A stretch of DNA of 64,000 nucleotides from Candidatus Binatia bacterium (lineage in GTDB: Bacteria > Desulfobacterota > Binatia > Bin18). Every line of letters begins with the position of its first letter. Positions within the stretch are counted from its first letter, which is position 1. Both the position numbers and the translations under genes were made by a program. This document shows positions 51,826 through 59,819 of this stretch, one piece after another. The notes beneath the pieces are model-generated. The model was given only the letters and a program-made list of their open reading frames with translations, did no database searches and was not told where the DNA came from. The DNA lies in NCBI GenBank assembly GCA_022826945.1, contig JAJDTY010000073.1, positions 248,001-312,000 of the forward strand. Reading direction: 5' to 3'.

Positions 51826-52518
51826 ATGATTAAAGGATTTGCGCTGATACCCAAGAAACCGGACATCGGTCACGAGCAGTTTCATCGCCACTGGCGTGAA
51901 GTCCATGCTCCCCTGGCGGTTCGCATCAAAGCGCTGAGGCGCTATGTGCAAAGCCATCGCATGACACAAGACATCCCCGGAGTCCCCGCCAGTCCATACG
52001 AAGGTCTAGCCGAGATTTGGTTTGACGACCTGGAAACCGGCCGGGGGCTGGGCAGCAACCCCGATTATATGAATGGAGCCTACCCGGATGAGCCGAATTT
52101 TATTGCCGACGAGGGACCATCGTTTTTGATGACGCGGGAAAATGTCGTTGTCCCAGGACCCGAGTTGGCCAAAGACGCGCCAAGCGTCAAAGCCCTCTTT
52201 TTGCTCAAACGCAAACCGGGGCTCAGCGTGGCCGAGTTTCAAGAGCACTGGCGCACGGTCCACGCTCCCATCGTCCCCAGAACGCCGGGGCTCAGACGCT
52301 ATGTCCAATGCCACGTCGCCCCCGAAATCTACGAAACCGAGACACCCGTTTTCGACGGCGTTGCCGAACTGTCGTGGGCTGACATGGCCGCCTTTGAAAA
52401 GGGCTGGCAGTCAGACGAGATGCAGATTGAGCAGATTCAGGGCGATGTGCCGAATTTCATTGACCTCAAAAATTCAGTTGGTCTTTTGGTCGAAGAAATC
52501 CGCATTATCTGGCCCTGA
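51826..52518 (+). CDS. Protein with two EthD domains
   Basis: A 230-residue protein consisting of two EthD-like ferredoxin-fold repeats. The first is at residues 1-110, with HEQFHRHWREVHAPLAVRIKALRRYVQ. The second is at about 120-230, with VAEFQEHWRTVHAPIVPRTPGLRRYVQ. The HWR-x-VHAP motif is the EthD signature. EthD proteins help cytochrome P450 ether degradation and occur with other oxygenases, sometimes as decarboxylase-like enzymes. It has a GGAG ribosome site and is the third gene of the Rieske oxygenase run, so it probably acts on the product or stabilises the oxygenase. Confidence 0.9.
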   Translation: MIKGFALIPKKPDIGHEQFHRHWREVHAPLAVRIKALRRYVQSHRMTQDIPGVPASPYEGLAEIWFDDLETGRGLGSNPDYMNGAYPDEPNFIADEGPSFLMTRENVVVPGPELAKDAPSVKALFLLKRKPGLSVAEFQEHWRTVHAPIVPRTPGLRRYVQCHVAPEIYETETPVFDGVAELSWADMAAFEKGWQSDEMQIEQIQGDVPNFIDLKNSVGLLVEEIRIIWP

Positions 52519-52528
52519 GCACCTCATC

Positions 52529-52834
52529 CTATTCTGACCTGCTCGCCGGCCCTTTCAGACCTCTGTCCTCTCTACCCACCGCCGTCCCTAGCGGGAGAGG
52601 TCCATATACGATGAGCCGATCGCAGTTGCCTTCGATTGTCGGCGGCAGTGCTTCGAGCATCTCGACGGTGGCACGGATGGCGGCGGTGGTCATCCAGGGG
52701 TTGAGCCGCTCCAGGGCCTCCTCAACCTCAGCGCGGAACAGCATCCCAGCTTCACCCCCGCGCTTGCGCACCGCGGCGTGGCGGACCATCGGGAACTGGA
52801 CGCTGTCCGCTTCGGTGATGGTGATGTCTGTCAT
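52529..52834 (-). pseudogene. Type I restriction enzyme R subunit (HsdR) remnant
   Basis: From the ATG at 52834 the minus strand encodes DITITEADSVQFPMVRHA, then RKRGGEAGMLFRAEVEEALERLNPWMT and EALPPTIEGN. This is the N-terminal text of a well-known HsdR group. A block of about 14 residues is missing after VRHA, and the similarity stops after EGN, where the R subunit should continue for about a thousand more residues. Only a stub remains. It lies behind remnants of the S subunit on the same strand, as in an hsd operon. Confidence 0.82.
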
Positions 52835-52875
52835 GACACGAACTTTCCAGTTCCACACACGGCCCGTGTTCTGTA

Positions 52876-53759
52876 TCAAGCCGGGACGCGGTAGAATTGC
52901 TGCTCTTGCCATTTACCCATTTGCCGAGTAGGTGCAGAACACAGGGCAGTGACTGCTGGTCCAATAGTGATGGAAGAAGGGGGGTATGATCTGTTGTACG
53001 CAACTCGATTGCGTCGTCTCCTTGTCCGAAAGCATCCCACATGTCACAGCTGGACCAGGCGATTCTCCACGTCACGTAGCTGTTACATACTAGTGACAGT
53101 GCTTCGCAAAGCAGATCAAGTGAGCGGGATGAGAATATCCGATGTCCTGAGACTTCCTGCCATTCCTCAACAGTAGGCTGTTCTTTTCTAAAAACGGCTG
53201 ATCGAGCTGCGTTGGCGACAGTCATCTTTACTCTGCCTGCCAAGTCCATGATGCTCAAGTGCCAATGCATCTGCCGGGGCAACTGAGCTAAAATTTGATC
53301 CGACGACTTGGGCATAGTCTCCAGATGAACTCCCCTTACAATCTCTAATGGCTGCTCGACCGAAACGCCAGAGAGTATGACGTACGAAGTAAAGGGGATA
53401 GGCTGCCCACTCTCCCATTTCGTAAGCAGTTCCACCACTCGCTCTGGGCCCAAGACCACTGAAGCTCGGACTGCATGCAAAGCAAGGTCGCTCACACTTA
53501 ATGGAGAAATACCTCTCAAGAAGAAGGCTAATCCATTTCCAACCCTGTCATCTATTATGTGCTTGTGAAGAATTGACCTGAGTAAGGTCGTGGCTTCTTC
53601 CGCTAACTCTTCCTACAACTGCGTGTTGGCCAATGCAAATAGCATTGGTTCGCGGCGATAAATGTTTCGCAGCTCCAACGCAGTATATGTACCCCTGTTT
53701 CTCATTTCGAACCGAGCCTGCCCCACCGCTCGATTGAGCAGTTCTATGAACTCTCGCAT
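52876..53759 (-). pseudogene. Disrupted gene between hsdS and hsdR remnants
   Basis: A reading frame starts at ATG 53759, one base after the hsdS stop (MREFIELLNRAVGQARFEMR). It is interrupted by TAG at codon 49 (53613-53615) and then continues in the same frame for over 200 residues (LSVSDLALHAVRASVVLGPERVV, later SRSLDLLCEALSLVCNSYVTWRIAW). Near the 3' end the frame runs into the hsdR start region and probably shifts; a stop in another frame at 52876-52878 may be the original end. I do not recognise the protein; its position in an hsd operon suggests an accessory gene. The intact part after the stop could in theory be translated from an internal start. Confidence 0.65.
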
Positions 53760-53760
53760 A

Positions 53761-54076
53761 CTATTCCTCCGCTGAAGTAGACGGCATGAGTCCAGGCTCC
53801 CCCACCCGAATCTCCCCCGTCATCAGCTTATACAGCAGCGCCTTGAACAGGTCGTCAAGCACCGCCAGTTTCCTTCGGTGCAGATCAATCTTACGGTCAA
53901 TTGCCTCAAGGATAGCGACGCTCTCGCGCTGCTCGTCGAGAGCGGGGAGCAAAACCGGAAAAGCTTTAAGCTTGGTAGTGTTGATACATGCCAAATTGGT
54001 TGTCTTATGAGCCACCTTGAGAAAGTAGGCTTTTCTTTCCTCTGGATGGGAAAGGAAGGGACGAGAATCGCCCAAC
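53761..54076 (-). pseudogene. Type I restriction specificity subunit (HsdS) C-terminal remnant
   Basis: The minus strand reads FLSHPEERKAYFLKVAHK, NLACINTTKLKAFPVLLPAL, then DEQRESVAILEAIDRKIDLH and LFKALLYKLMTGEIRV. These are the last target-recognition end and conserved coiled-coil helix of HsdS. The N-terminal three quarters are missing. The similarity breaks near 54076, exactly where the glutathione reductase gene ends, so a deletion joined the two. The stop is one base before the following disrupted gene. Confidence 0.85.
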
Positions 54077-55429
54077 TCAAGCGGCCTTCTGTCGCATGGT
54101 GACAAACTCTTCGGCCGAGGTCGGATGAATGCCTATGGTGGTATCGAACTGCGCTTTGGTGGCGTTGCATTTTATGGCTACGGCCAAGCCCTGAATAATC
54201 TCCCCCGCCTCCGGGCCGGCCATATGGCAGCCAATCACCCGGTCGGATTTGGGGTCCACAATAATCTTCATAAAGGTCTTCTCATCCCGCCCACTGAGCG
54301 TGTGCTTTAACGCCCGGAACGAGGACTTATAGATATCGACAGCACCGTATTCCTGACGCGCCTCCTCTTCCGTCAGACCGACCGTCCCAATGCTCGGATG
54401 GCTGAAGACCGCGGTTGCCACGTTCATGTGGTCCGGTCGCGTTGGGTTATTATTGAACAGGGTTTCCGCCACGGCATGCCCTTCGGCGATGGCCATGGGC
54501 GTCAGATTGAGCCTGTTGGTGATATCTCCGACAGCATAGATATGAGGAACGTTGGTCCGCGAGTAGGCGTCCACACACACTGCGCCGATTTCGTCCGTCT
54601 CAACGCCGGCGGCCTCAAGGCCGAGGCCCTTGGAGTTGGGTAAGCGACCTGTGGCGTACATGATGATATCGGCCTCAAGCTCGCTCTGGTCGTTCAGCGT
54701 AGCTTTGATTCCGTGCGGTGTTTTTTCAATCCGACTCACATCTGCGTTAAAACGCAAATCCACCTCACGTTTGCGCATTTCGTCAGCCAGAACCTGCCTG
54801 ACATCGATATCAAAGCCGCGCAGAAACAGCTCACCCCGATAGAGTTCGGTCACCTCTGAGCCAAGCCCATGAAAGATGGTCGCAAACTCGACCGCGATAT
54901 AACCGCCCCCCACAATAATCACGCGCTTGGGCAGTTCATCCAGATAAAACGCCTCATTTGAGGTAATGGCATGCTCGATCCCCGGAGTTTGGGGAAAGGC
55001 CGGCCAGCTCCCGGTCGCAACCAGAACATATTCTGAGGTGTACTGCTTACCGTCCACCTCTATCGTATGATCGTCAACCAAGCGGGCGGTGCCTTCGATG
55101 ATTTTTGCACCCGCGCCTTCAAGCAGATTACGATAAATGTCATTCAGTCGATTGATTTCTTTGTCTTTATTCTCAATGAGCTTTTGCCAATCAACCGTTC
55201 GCTCTCCGACCGTCCAGCCAAAGCCGGCGGCATCCTCAAAATGGTCCCGGAACTCGGAAGCGTACACCAAAAGTTTCTTTGGAATACAGCCCACGTTGAC
55301 GCAGGTTCCGCCCAGATAGCGTTCCTCAACAACCGCGGTCTTAGCCCCATACGAGGCCGCAATCCGGCTCGCCCGCACGCCGCCGGAGCCTGCCCCCAGA
55401 ACAAAGAAATCATAATCGTAACGACCCAT
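54077..55429 (-). CDS. gor: Glutathione-disulfide reductase
   Basis: A 450-residue FAD/NADPH disulfide reductase. It begins YDYDFFVLGAGSGGVRASRIAA, has the redox-active GGTCVNVGCIPKKL with the CVNVGC pair and the glutathione-reductase-type Pro-Lys-Lys. The second nucleotide site is VIIVGGGYIAVEFA, and the C-terminal TTIGIHPTSAEEFVTM carries the catalytic His-Glu. The order and length fit glutathione reductase, not lipoamide dehydrogenase. The 3' end abuts the hsdS remnant, so only the last few residues (RQKAA) could derive from the rearrangement. The gene is divergent from the serpin gene. Confidence 0.93.
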   Translation of the reverse strand: MGRYDYDFFVLGAGSGGVRASRIAASYGAKTAVVEERYLGGTCVNVGCIPKKLLVYASEFRDHFEDAAGFGWTVGERTVDWQKLIENKDKEINRLNDIYRNLLEGAGAKIIEGTARLVDDHTIEVDGKQYTSEYVLVATGSWPAFPQTPGIEHAITSNEAFYLDELPKRVIIVGGGYIAVEFATIFHGLGSEVTELYRGELFLRGFDIDVRQVLADEMRKREVDLRFNADVSRIEKTPHGIKATLNDQSELEADIIMYATGRLPNSKGLGLEAAGVETDEIGAVCVDAYSRTNVPHIYAVGDITNRLNLTPMAIAEGHAVAETLFNNNPTRPDHMNVATAVFSHPSIGTVGLTEEEARQEYGAVDIYKSSFRALKHTLSGRDEKTFMKIIVDPKSDRVIGCHMAGPEAGEIIQGLAVAIKCNATKAQFDTTIGIHPTSAEEFVTMRQKAA

Positions 55430-55568
55430 ATTTTCTCACCTCTTCACAATATAGCGGCGCACATCACACCGGATAATGCCGGCGAATGCAAGCAAGGAGG
55501 GGTTGATGGCCTCCCTCCAGTCTGGCACGTGGAGGCAGAGAGCACCTATAGTTGTTTCCGGGTGTCGT

Positions 55569-56927
55569 ATGAAACTCGCACTTCTCTTTTTGTCGATTCT
55601 TACTGGATATGTGCTTTATCCCGCTATCGGACATCCACAGCCTGTCGTCTCCTCCGATCCGACAGCGAAGGACTTCCATTTCCAGTTTGTCCCACAGATG
55701 AACAACAACTTCGCCCTGGACTTGTACGCTCACGTCGTGAAAGACCGCCCAGGACAGAACCTCTTCTTCTCGCCCTACTCTATTGTGAGTGCTTTGACGA
55801 TGACCGCCGAAGGGGCCCGGGGCGAGACCGCCCTTCAAATGGGAACTGTTCTCCACTTTCCCGAACAGGTGAGACGTTCCGATGACACCGGAGTCCCCTG
55901 GGACACGGCGAGCATTCATACGGAGATGGCGACGCTCAAACGGCTTCTTTTAGGGGAAGACCGGCCATATGAAATCAATGTCGCCAACGCTCTCTGGCTG
56001 GAACAGACCTACCCCTTTCGCCCCCAATTTCTCGCAATCCTCAACGAGACGTATGACGCGGCAGCACGCCAGGTCGACTTCATGTTCAACCCGGACCCCA
56101 CTCGGATTCAGATCAATAACTGGGTTGAAGAACAAACGAAAAACAAAATTCAAGACCTTCTTACACCAGAGACAATCGATACGGCCACCCGTCTCGTTCT
56201 CGCCAACGCGATTTACTTCAAAGGCAATTGGACAGATGAGTTTGACGAGAGCGAAACCCAACCGGAAGACTTTACTCTGCTGGATGGATCATCGGTTCAG
56301 GTTCCCTTGATGTCGCAGCGTTCCTTGCGCACTCATTATGCCGAGCTAAGACCGGATGGGACTCCGAATATCCCTGTGCTGAACGAGGACCCGCCATCAT
56401 TCGACAGTCCGCCCAATCCCGACGGTTTTCAGATTCTGGCGCTTGACTATCGCGGCAGAGATTTAGTTATGGCCATTCTTCTGCCGAAAAAACACACCGG
56501 ATTGCCCGCGCTTGAAAAGGGATTGACAGCCGACAAGTTGACTCAGTGGCTGGATACCGCGAGGCGACAAGAGGTGCATGTCTTTCTTCCAAAGTTCAAG
56601 CTGGAGGAGAACATATCACTCAAGCAAACGCTCTCTGCTATGGGCATGCCGAAAGCATTCGAGCCCAACGGGTTCCTCGGTATGAGTGATGCGGCCGATG
56701 CATGGAAGCTCTATCTCTCACACGTTGCCCATAAAGCCTATGTGGATGTCAACGAGGAAGGGACGGAGGCCGTTGCGGCAACAGCTATAATGGCAAGGGC
56801 TGCGAGTGCGAGGAGCGGACCACCCATTCCGACATTCCGAGCAGACCGCCCATTTCTCTTTCTCATTCGGGATACACGAACTGGAACCATTCTGTTTCTT
56901 GGACGGATGATGCGTCCACCACAATAG
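55569..56927 (+). CDS. Exported serpin-family protease inhibitor
   Basis: A 452-residue bacterial serpin with an N-terminal signal peptide (LALLFLSILTGYVLYPAIG). Family text is clear: NLFFSPYSIVSALTMTAEGARGET, LVLANAIYFKGNW, HKAYVDVNEEGTEAVAATA, and the C-terminal DRPFLFLIRDTRTGTILFLGRM. The hinge EEGTEAVAATA has the small residues needed for loop insertion, so it should be inhibitory. If the usual numbering holds, the reactive bond lies near ARAA-SARS, with Ala or Ser at P1, suggesting an elastase- or subtilisin-like target. The ATG at 55569 is chosen because the signal peptide begins there. Bacterial serpins are rare and patchily distributed. Confidence 0.92.
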   Translation: MKLALLFLSILTGYVLYPAIGHPQPVVSSDPTAKDFHFQFVPQMNNNFALDLYAHVVKDRPGQNLFFSPYSIVSALTMTAEGARGETALQMGTVLHFPEQVRRSDDTGVPWDTASIHTEMATLKRLLLGEDRPYEINVANALWLEQTYPFRPQFLAILNETYDAAARQVDFMFNPDPTRIQINNWVEEQTKNKIQDLLTPETIDTATRLVLANAIYFKGNWTDEFDESETQPEDFTLLDGSSVQVPLMSQRSLRTHYAELRPDGTPNIPVLNEDPPSFDSPPNPDGFQILALDYRGRDLVMAILLPKKHTGLPALEKGLTADKLTQWLDTARRQEVHVFLPKFKLEENISLKQTLSAMGMPKAFEPNGFLGMSDAADAWKLYLSHVAHKAYVDVNEEGTEAVAATAIMARAASARSGPPIPTFRADRPFLFLIRDTRTGTILFLGRMMRPPQ

Positions 56928-56932
56928 TTGGT

Positions 56933-57127
56933 TCAGTGCTGCGGAGTGCAGACAAAGCAGGGCGGAGTCTCGCCTGCGGAGCATGGGGCCGATTGGCACA
57001 CGCCGAGCGGCCCGCCCGGAAGCTGACACTGTACGCCGATTTGAGAGCACGCGGTCGGTGGAGCGGATTCGATTGAGTCGGGCAGATTACAGGCGGGGAG
57101 TAGAAGCAGGATGATGAGGGGCAGCAT
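56933..57127 (-). CDS. Small Cys-rich putative lipoprotein
   Basis: A 64-residue protein that starts MLPLIILLLLPACNLPDSIE, so a signal peptide ends in a lipobox (LLPAC) with Cys at residue 11 as the lipid-attachment site. The rest has seven further Cys (ACSQIGVQCQLPG, GVCQSAPCSAG, PCFVCTPQH), suggesting several disulfides. The ATG at 57127 has GGGG eight bases upstream; an ATG two codons earlier is an alternative. It lies convergent to the serpin gene, five bases from its stop. I know no named family. Confidence 0.6.
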   Translation of the reverse strand: MLPLIILLLLPACNLPDSIESAPPTACSQIGVQCQLPGGPLGVCQSAPCSAGETPPCFVCTPQH

Positions 57128-57179
57128 CGTCATTTCCCCACCTTGGACGTGTGATATTGCCCGGCAACCGGCGTCACCT

Positions 57180-57224
57180 CCGTTCGTCCTGAGCGTAGCA
57201 TCAGCGAAGTCAAAGGACGAACGG
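57180..57224. repeat. CCGTTCGTCCT inverted-repeat element
   Basis: The arms CCGTTCGTCCT and AGGACGAACGG are perfect inverted copies (11 bases each) around a centre of about 23 bases that reads GAGCGTAGCATCAGCGAAG. Very similar dispersed elements with a GAGC-x-TAGCGAAG centre occur in many bacterial genomes by general knowledge. It lies between the lipoprotein and cupin genes and may act as a hairpin. Confidence 0.8.
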
Positions 57225-57242
57225 GCCGTCTGACCGAACCGT

Positions 57243-57584
57243 CTACTCCCCACCCTTTGGTCCGTAAAAAATCGCCCACAGCATCAGACCGTCAGTGCAG
57301 TCTTCAAAGCGATGCTCGGCGTGGGCGGGGACAAACAGCATATCACCGGTCTTGAACGGGTGGCGTTCATCATCAACGATGAGCGTTCCGCTGCCGTTCA
57401 TGGGAATATACAGTTCGTCCTGGTCGTGAGGCTCCTGGTCGTCCGGGTCGGGCGGACGGTAGATTAAAGTAAACATCGAGCCGTGCGCGAGCCCAAGGCC
57501 GTAGGGGCGCGGTTCATGTGTCCCGATTTTTCCTATCGTCTCTTGGTATTCCGAGACGATACCTTTGGTTTTACTTTCACTCAT
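57243..57584 (-). CDS. Cupin-domain protein
   Basis: A 113-residue single-domain cupin. The metal motifs are visible: PHDQDELYIPMNGSGTLIVDDE for motif 1 (His and Glu), and GDMLFVPAHAEHRFEDC for motif 2 (His). The start MSESKTKGIVSEYQETIG is unambiguous. Small cupins of this type bind metals and act as isomerases, dioxygenases or sensors; the activity is not clear. It is divergent from the dehydrogenase gene at 57674, with about 90 bases between. Confidence 0.9.
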   Translation of the reverse strand: MSESKTKGIVSEYQETIGKIGTHEPRPYGLGLAHGSMFTLIYRPPDPDDQEPHDQDELYIPMNGSGTLIVDDERHPFKTGDMLFVPAHAEHRFEDCTDGLMLWAIFYGPKGGE

Positions 57585-57673
57585 GACGTTTCCTCGTGTT
57601 TGGAGTCTTCATAGTGATCGAGATCATACCAGACGTTCACTCGTTTGTGGTACTCTAACGGTGAGGGTGAGTT

Positions 57674-58588
57674 ATGAAGATATCTCTTGTCGGCATAGGG
57701 CGAGTTGGTTCGACTCTGGGCTTTGCATTGGTTGTCAAAAGCCTGGCGGATGAGCTGGTTCTCGTCAGTCGGAACCACGATGTGGCTGTTGGCGAAGCTC
57801 TTGATTTGAGCCATGCCAGCAGCCTGGTTCCTGAACCCGTTCAGGTATATGCAGGCGAAATCGCTGATACAAGTCAGTCTGACATTATTGTGATGTGTGC
57901 GTCCGTACCGCTGGAACCCCAGCATACGTCACGCCATGATCTGGCAGCCGGTAATGTCGAGATTTTCTGTGAGTATATCCCGAAGCTTGTTGCGTACAGT
58001 CCAGACGCGTGTCTGTTGATTATTACCAATCCGGTCGATGTGATGACTTACGTGGCCTGGAAGCTTTCCGGGTTGGAGCCGCACCGCGTCTTTGGTACCG
58101 GTACTCTGATTGACAGCGCCCGCTATCGTGGATTACTAAGTCAGGAAGTTGGTATTCATCCAGATGATGTCCGCGCCTATATTTTGGGTGAGCATGGAGA
58201 CACGCAATTCCCCGCTTTGAGTCTTGCCCTCAGCGGCGGAGAATGGGTAGGCGGCCATCATGCGGCCCGCCGTTTGTTTAAACAAACGGTTCGTTCCGGC
58301 TATGAAGTCGTTCAGCACAAAGGCCATACAAACTTTGCCATCGCGCTTGCCACCTTACTCGTCATTGAAAGTATCGCGCATGACTCTCGCCGCACCGTTC
58401 CAGTGTCCACCCTTATAGAAGGGTTCGCCAGCGTAACAGACGTGTGCCTCTCAATTCCCGTTATCATCGGTCGCAAGGGCATCGTTCGACAGCTCCATCC
58501 CCAGCTCGACGACAAAGAGCAGCGAGCCTTTCGGCGCTCGGCACGGGCTGTTCGTAAAGCGATTCGTGCGATTGAAGATAAGATGTAG
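57674..58588 (+). CDS. Lactate/malate dehydrogenase-family protein
   Basis: A 304-residue 2-hydroxyacid dehydrogenase. The nucleotide motif is LVGIGRVGSTLGFAL. The catalytic His lies in LGEHGDTQFP, the Asp in GTLIDSARYR, and the substrate-binding Arg in HTSRHDLAAGN. The specificity position, Gln in lactate and Arg in malate dehydrogenases, falls in SVPLEPQHTSR and appears to be Leu, so neither substrate can be assigned safely. Length fits LDH/MDH. The stop codon TAG overlaps the start of a GTAGGGGCG repeat element. No partner genes are adjacent. Confidence 0.88.
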   Translation: MKISLVGIGRVGSTLGFALVVKSLADELVLVSRNHDVAVGEALDLSHASSLVPEPVQVYAGEIADTSQSDIIVMCASVPLEPQHTSRHDLAAGNVEIFCEYIPKLVAYSPDACLLIITNPVDVMTYVAWKLSGLEPHRVFGTGTLIDSARYRGLLSQEVGIHPDDVRAYILGEHGDTQFPALSLALSGGEWVGGHHAARRLFKQTVRSGYEVVQHKGHTNFAIALATLLVIESIAHDSRRTVPVSTLIEGFASVTDVCLSIPVIIGRKGIVRQLHPQLDDKEQRAFRRSARAVRKAIRAIEDKM

Positions 58589-58631
58589 GGGCGAGGTTTC
58601 CTCGCCCGGGCGTATCGCAATACGTCCCTAC
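58585..58631. repeat. GTAGGGGCG-type compound palindrome
   Basis: The element begins GTAGGGGCGAGG and ends TACGTCCCTAC. Inside, GGGCGAGG-TTT-CCTCGCCC is a perfect hairpin and GGGCGTAT-CGC-AATACGTCCC a second, nearly perfect one. The first bases supply the TAG stop of the dehydrogenase gene. The same outer arm occurs in the palindrome at 44886. The double hairpin could terminate transcription. Confidence 0.85.
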
Positions 58632-58850
58632 TCAACGTGAGTTCGGGATAACATCGCAAGGAAATCAAATACTTAGAGAGATACACGAGTTGTGTCAGAT
58701 TTGGTCAAGAAGCTTTTCTCCGGAAAATCACTCCTCGGCGTGAACAGCCTGGAGTCGACAACTGAGATCCTGGGGCGAAATCTGTCTCATTTCAGTGGTT
58801 TAAAGAATTCCTTAAACCGAACTCAGGTTACTCAGAGGAATTGGAAATTC
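58632..58850. other. Convergent intergenic region with a near-perfect hairpin
   Basis: No gene with coding character is seen. A dyad at 58797-58818 (GGTTTAAAGAATTCCTTAAACC with the two central flanks mismatched) could form a stem between the plus-strand dehydrogenase and the minus-strand PhyH gene. It might be a terminator for the PhyH operon, though no T-run follows. Confidence 0.4.
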
Positions 58851-59819
58851 TTATCGTGGCCAGACCTGAGGATTCTTTGCGGCGTCATGGCCGAGGGGAG
58901 TGCCGTCGGGGAGCTGGCTGAGGTCTTGCGGCGGGGCATGGTGACGAAATTTATGGGTGACATCGTCGCCGCCGTAGCGTACGGTCACCCCACTGCGCGT
59001 CCGCGTTGGGGAGAGGTTCCCGCCGGCCCCGTGCAGACTGGCTAAATGATGCACCACCACATCTCCCGGCTGGGGCGCGAAGGTGACGAGGTCGAAAGCG
59101 TCTTCGTGTCCGTCGATAAGGGGAACGTCGAGCCCTTCATCATCGTCCGCATGGGCATTACTGATGAAGAAATTGACCTTGTAAATCTTGCCCGACTTGT
59201 GAACGCCCTTCAGATAGTGGACCAAGCCCATGTCTGCGCTCTCTGCATACACCGGAACGCGCACGCCGCAGACCTGGGTCCCTTGGATATTGTCATAGCC
59301 CAGGTCCTGGTGCCACGAAGTCTTCTCCAGGGTGAGGGGCGGTTTGACCAGCACTTGGTCGTCGTACAGAAAAACTTTCTGCGACTGCATCAGCGTAGCT
59401 GCGATTTCCGGCAGAGGGGAATAAATGGCCACGTCACGCAGGACATCGCTCACCTGCCAGGAGCCGGTGATGGAGAGATAATGACCCCGCTTGTCCGTTT
59501 CCGGCTGAATGCTGTCTTCGAGCAGCACTGTACCGGCTAATTGCCGGGGTGAACCCCACTCGTTCTGGCCTTCCACCCATTTGTCGCGAGCCTGAAAACC
59601 GGAGACGGCTTCGGGCGTATTGGCAGCAAGACCGAGATTCGTAAAATCCACCGCCTGTCCCTGAGGGCTTTTGACCAGTTCATTGATTCCGCGGGCGAGG
59701 TAATCAGCCCATTCCGGACCGAGAATACCGGGCAGCCAGACAACGCCGTCCTCTTCGTAGGTCCGCATCTCTTCATCAGTGATAGGGCGTCGCAGGTTGG
59801 GATTCATCAGCAGCCTCAT
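58851..59819 (-). CDS. Phytanoyl-CoA dioxygenase (PhyH) family protein
   Basis: A 322-residue Fe(II)/2-oxoglutarate-dependent oxygenase. The iron site is HQD in SWHQDLGYDN with a distal His in VVHHLASLHGAGGN, and the 2-oxoglutarate-binding Arg follows in SPTRTRSGVTVRY. It starts ITDEEMRTYEEDGVVWLPGIL, the usual PhyH beginning. PhyH relatives hydroxylate acyl-CoAs, ectoine, phosphonates and many secondary metabolites. The start overlaps the stop of the molybdenum hydroxylase gene by four bases (ATGA), so it is part of that operon; a second Met at residue 5 is an alternative start. Confidence 0.9.
   Translation of the reverse strand: MRLLMNPNLRRPITDEEMRTYEEDGVVWLPGILGPEWADYLARGINELVKSPQGQAVDFTNLGLAANTPEAVSGFQARDKWVEGQNEWGSPRQLAGTVLLEDSIQPETDKRGHYLSITGSWQVSDVLRDVAIYSPLPEIAATLMQSQKVFLYDDQVLVKPPLTLEKTSWHQDLGYDNIQGTQVCGVRVPVYAESADMGLVHYLKGVHKSGKIYKVNFFISNAHADDDEGLDVPLIDGHEDAFDLVTFAPQPGDVVVHHLASLHGAGGNLSPTRTRSGVTVRYGGDDVTHKFRHHAPPQDLSQLPDGTPLGHDAAKNPQVWPR

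Noticed and set aside
52752-53519. Apparently intact 255-residue gene on the minus strand
   Set aside because: The true start lies upstream at 53759 with an amber codon between, and the 3' end runs into the hsdR start, so it is treated as part of a disrupted gene.
58692-59045. Plus-strand frame of 117 residues after the LDH-like gene
   Set aside because: Its second half is antisense to the PhyH gene end and the first half has no protein-like features or ribosome site.
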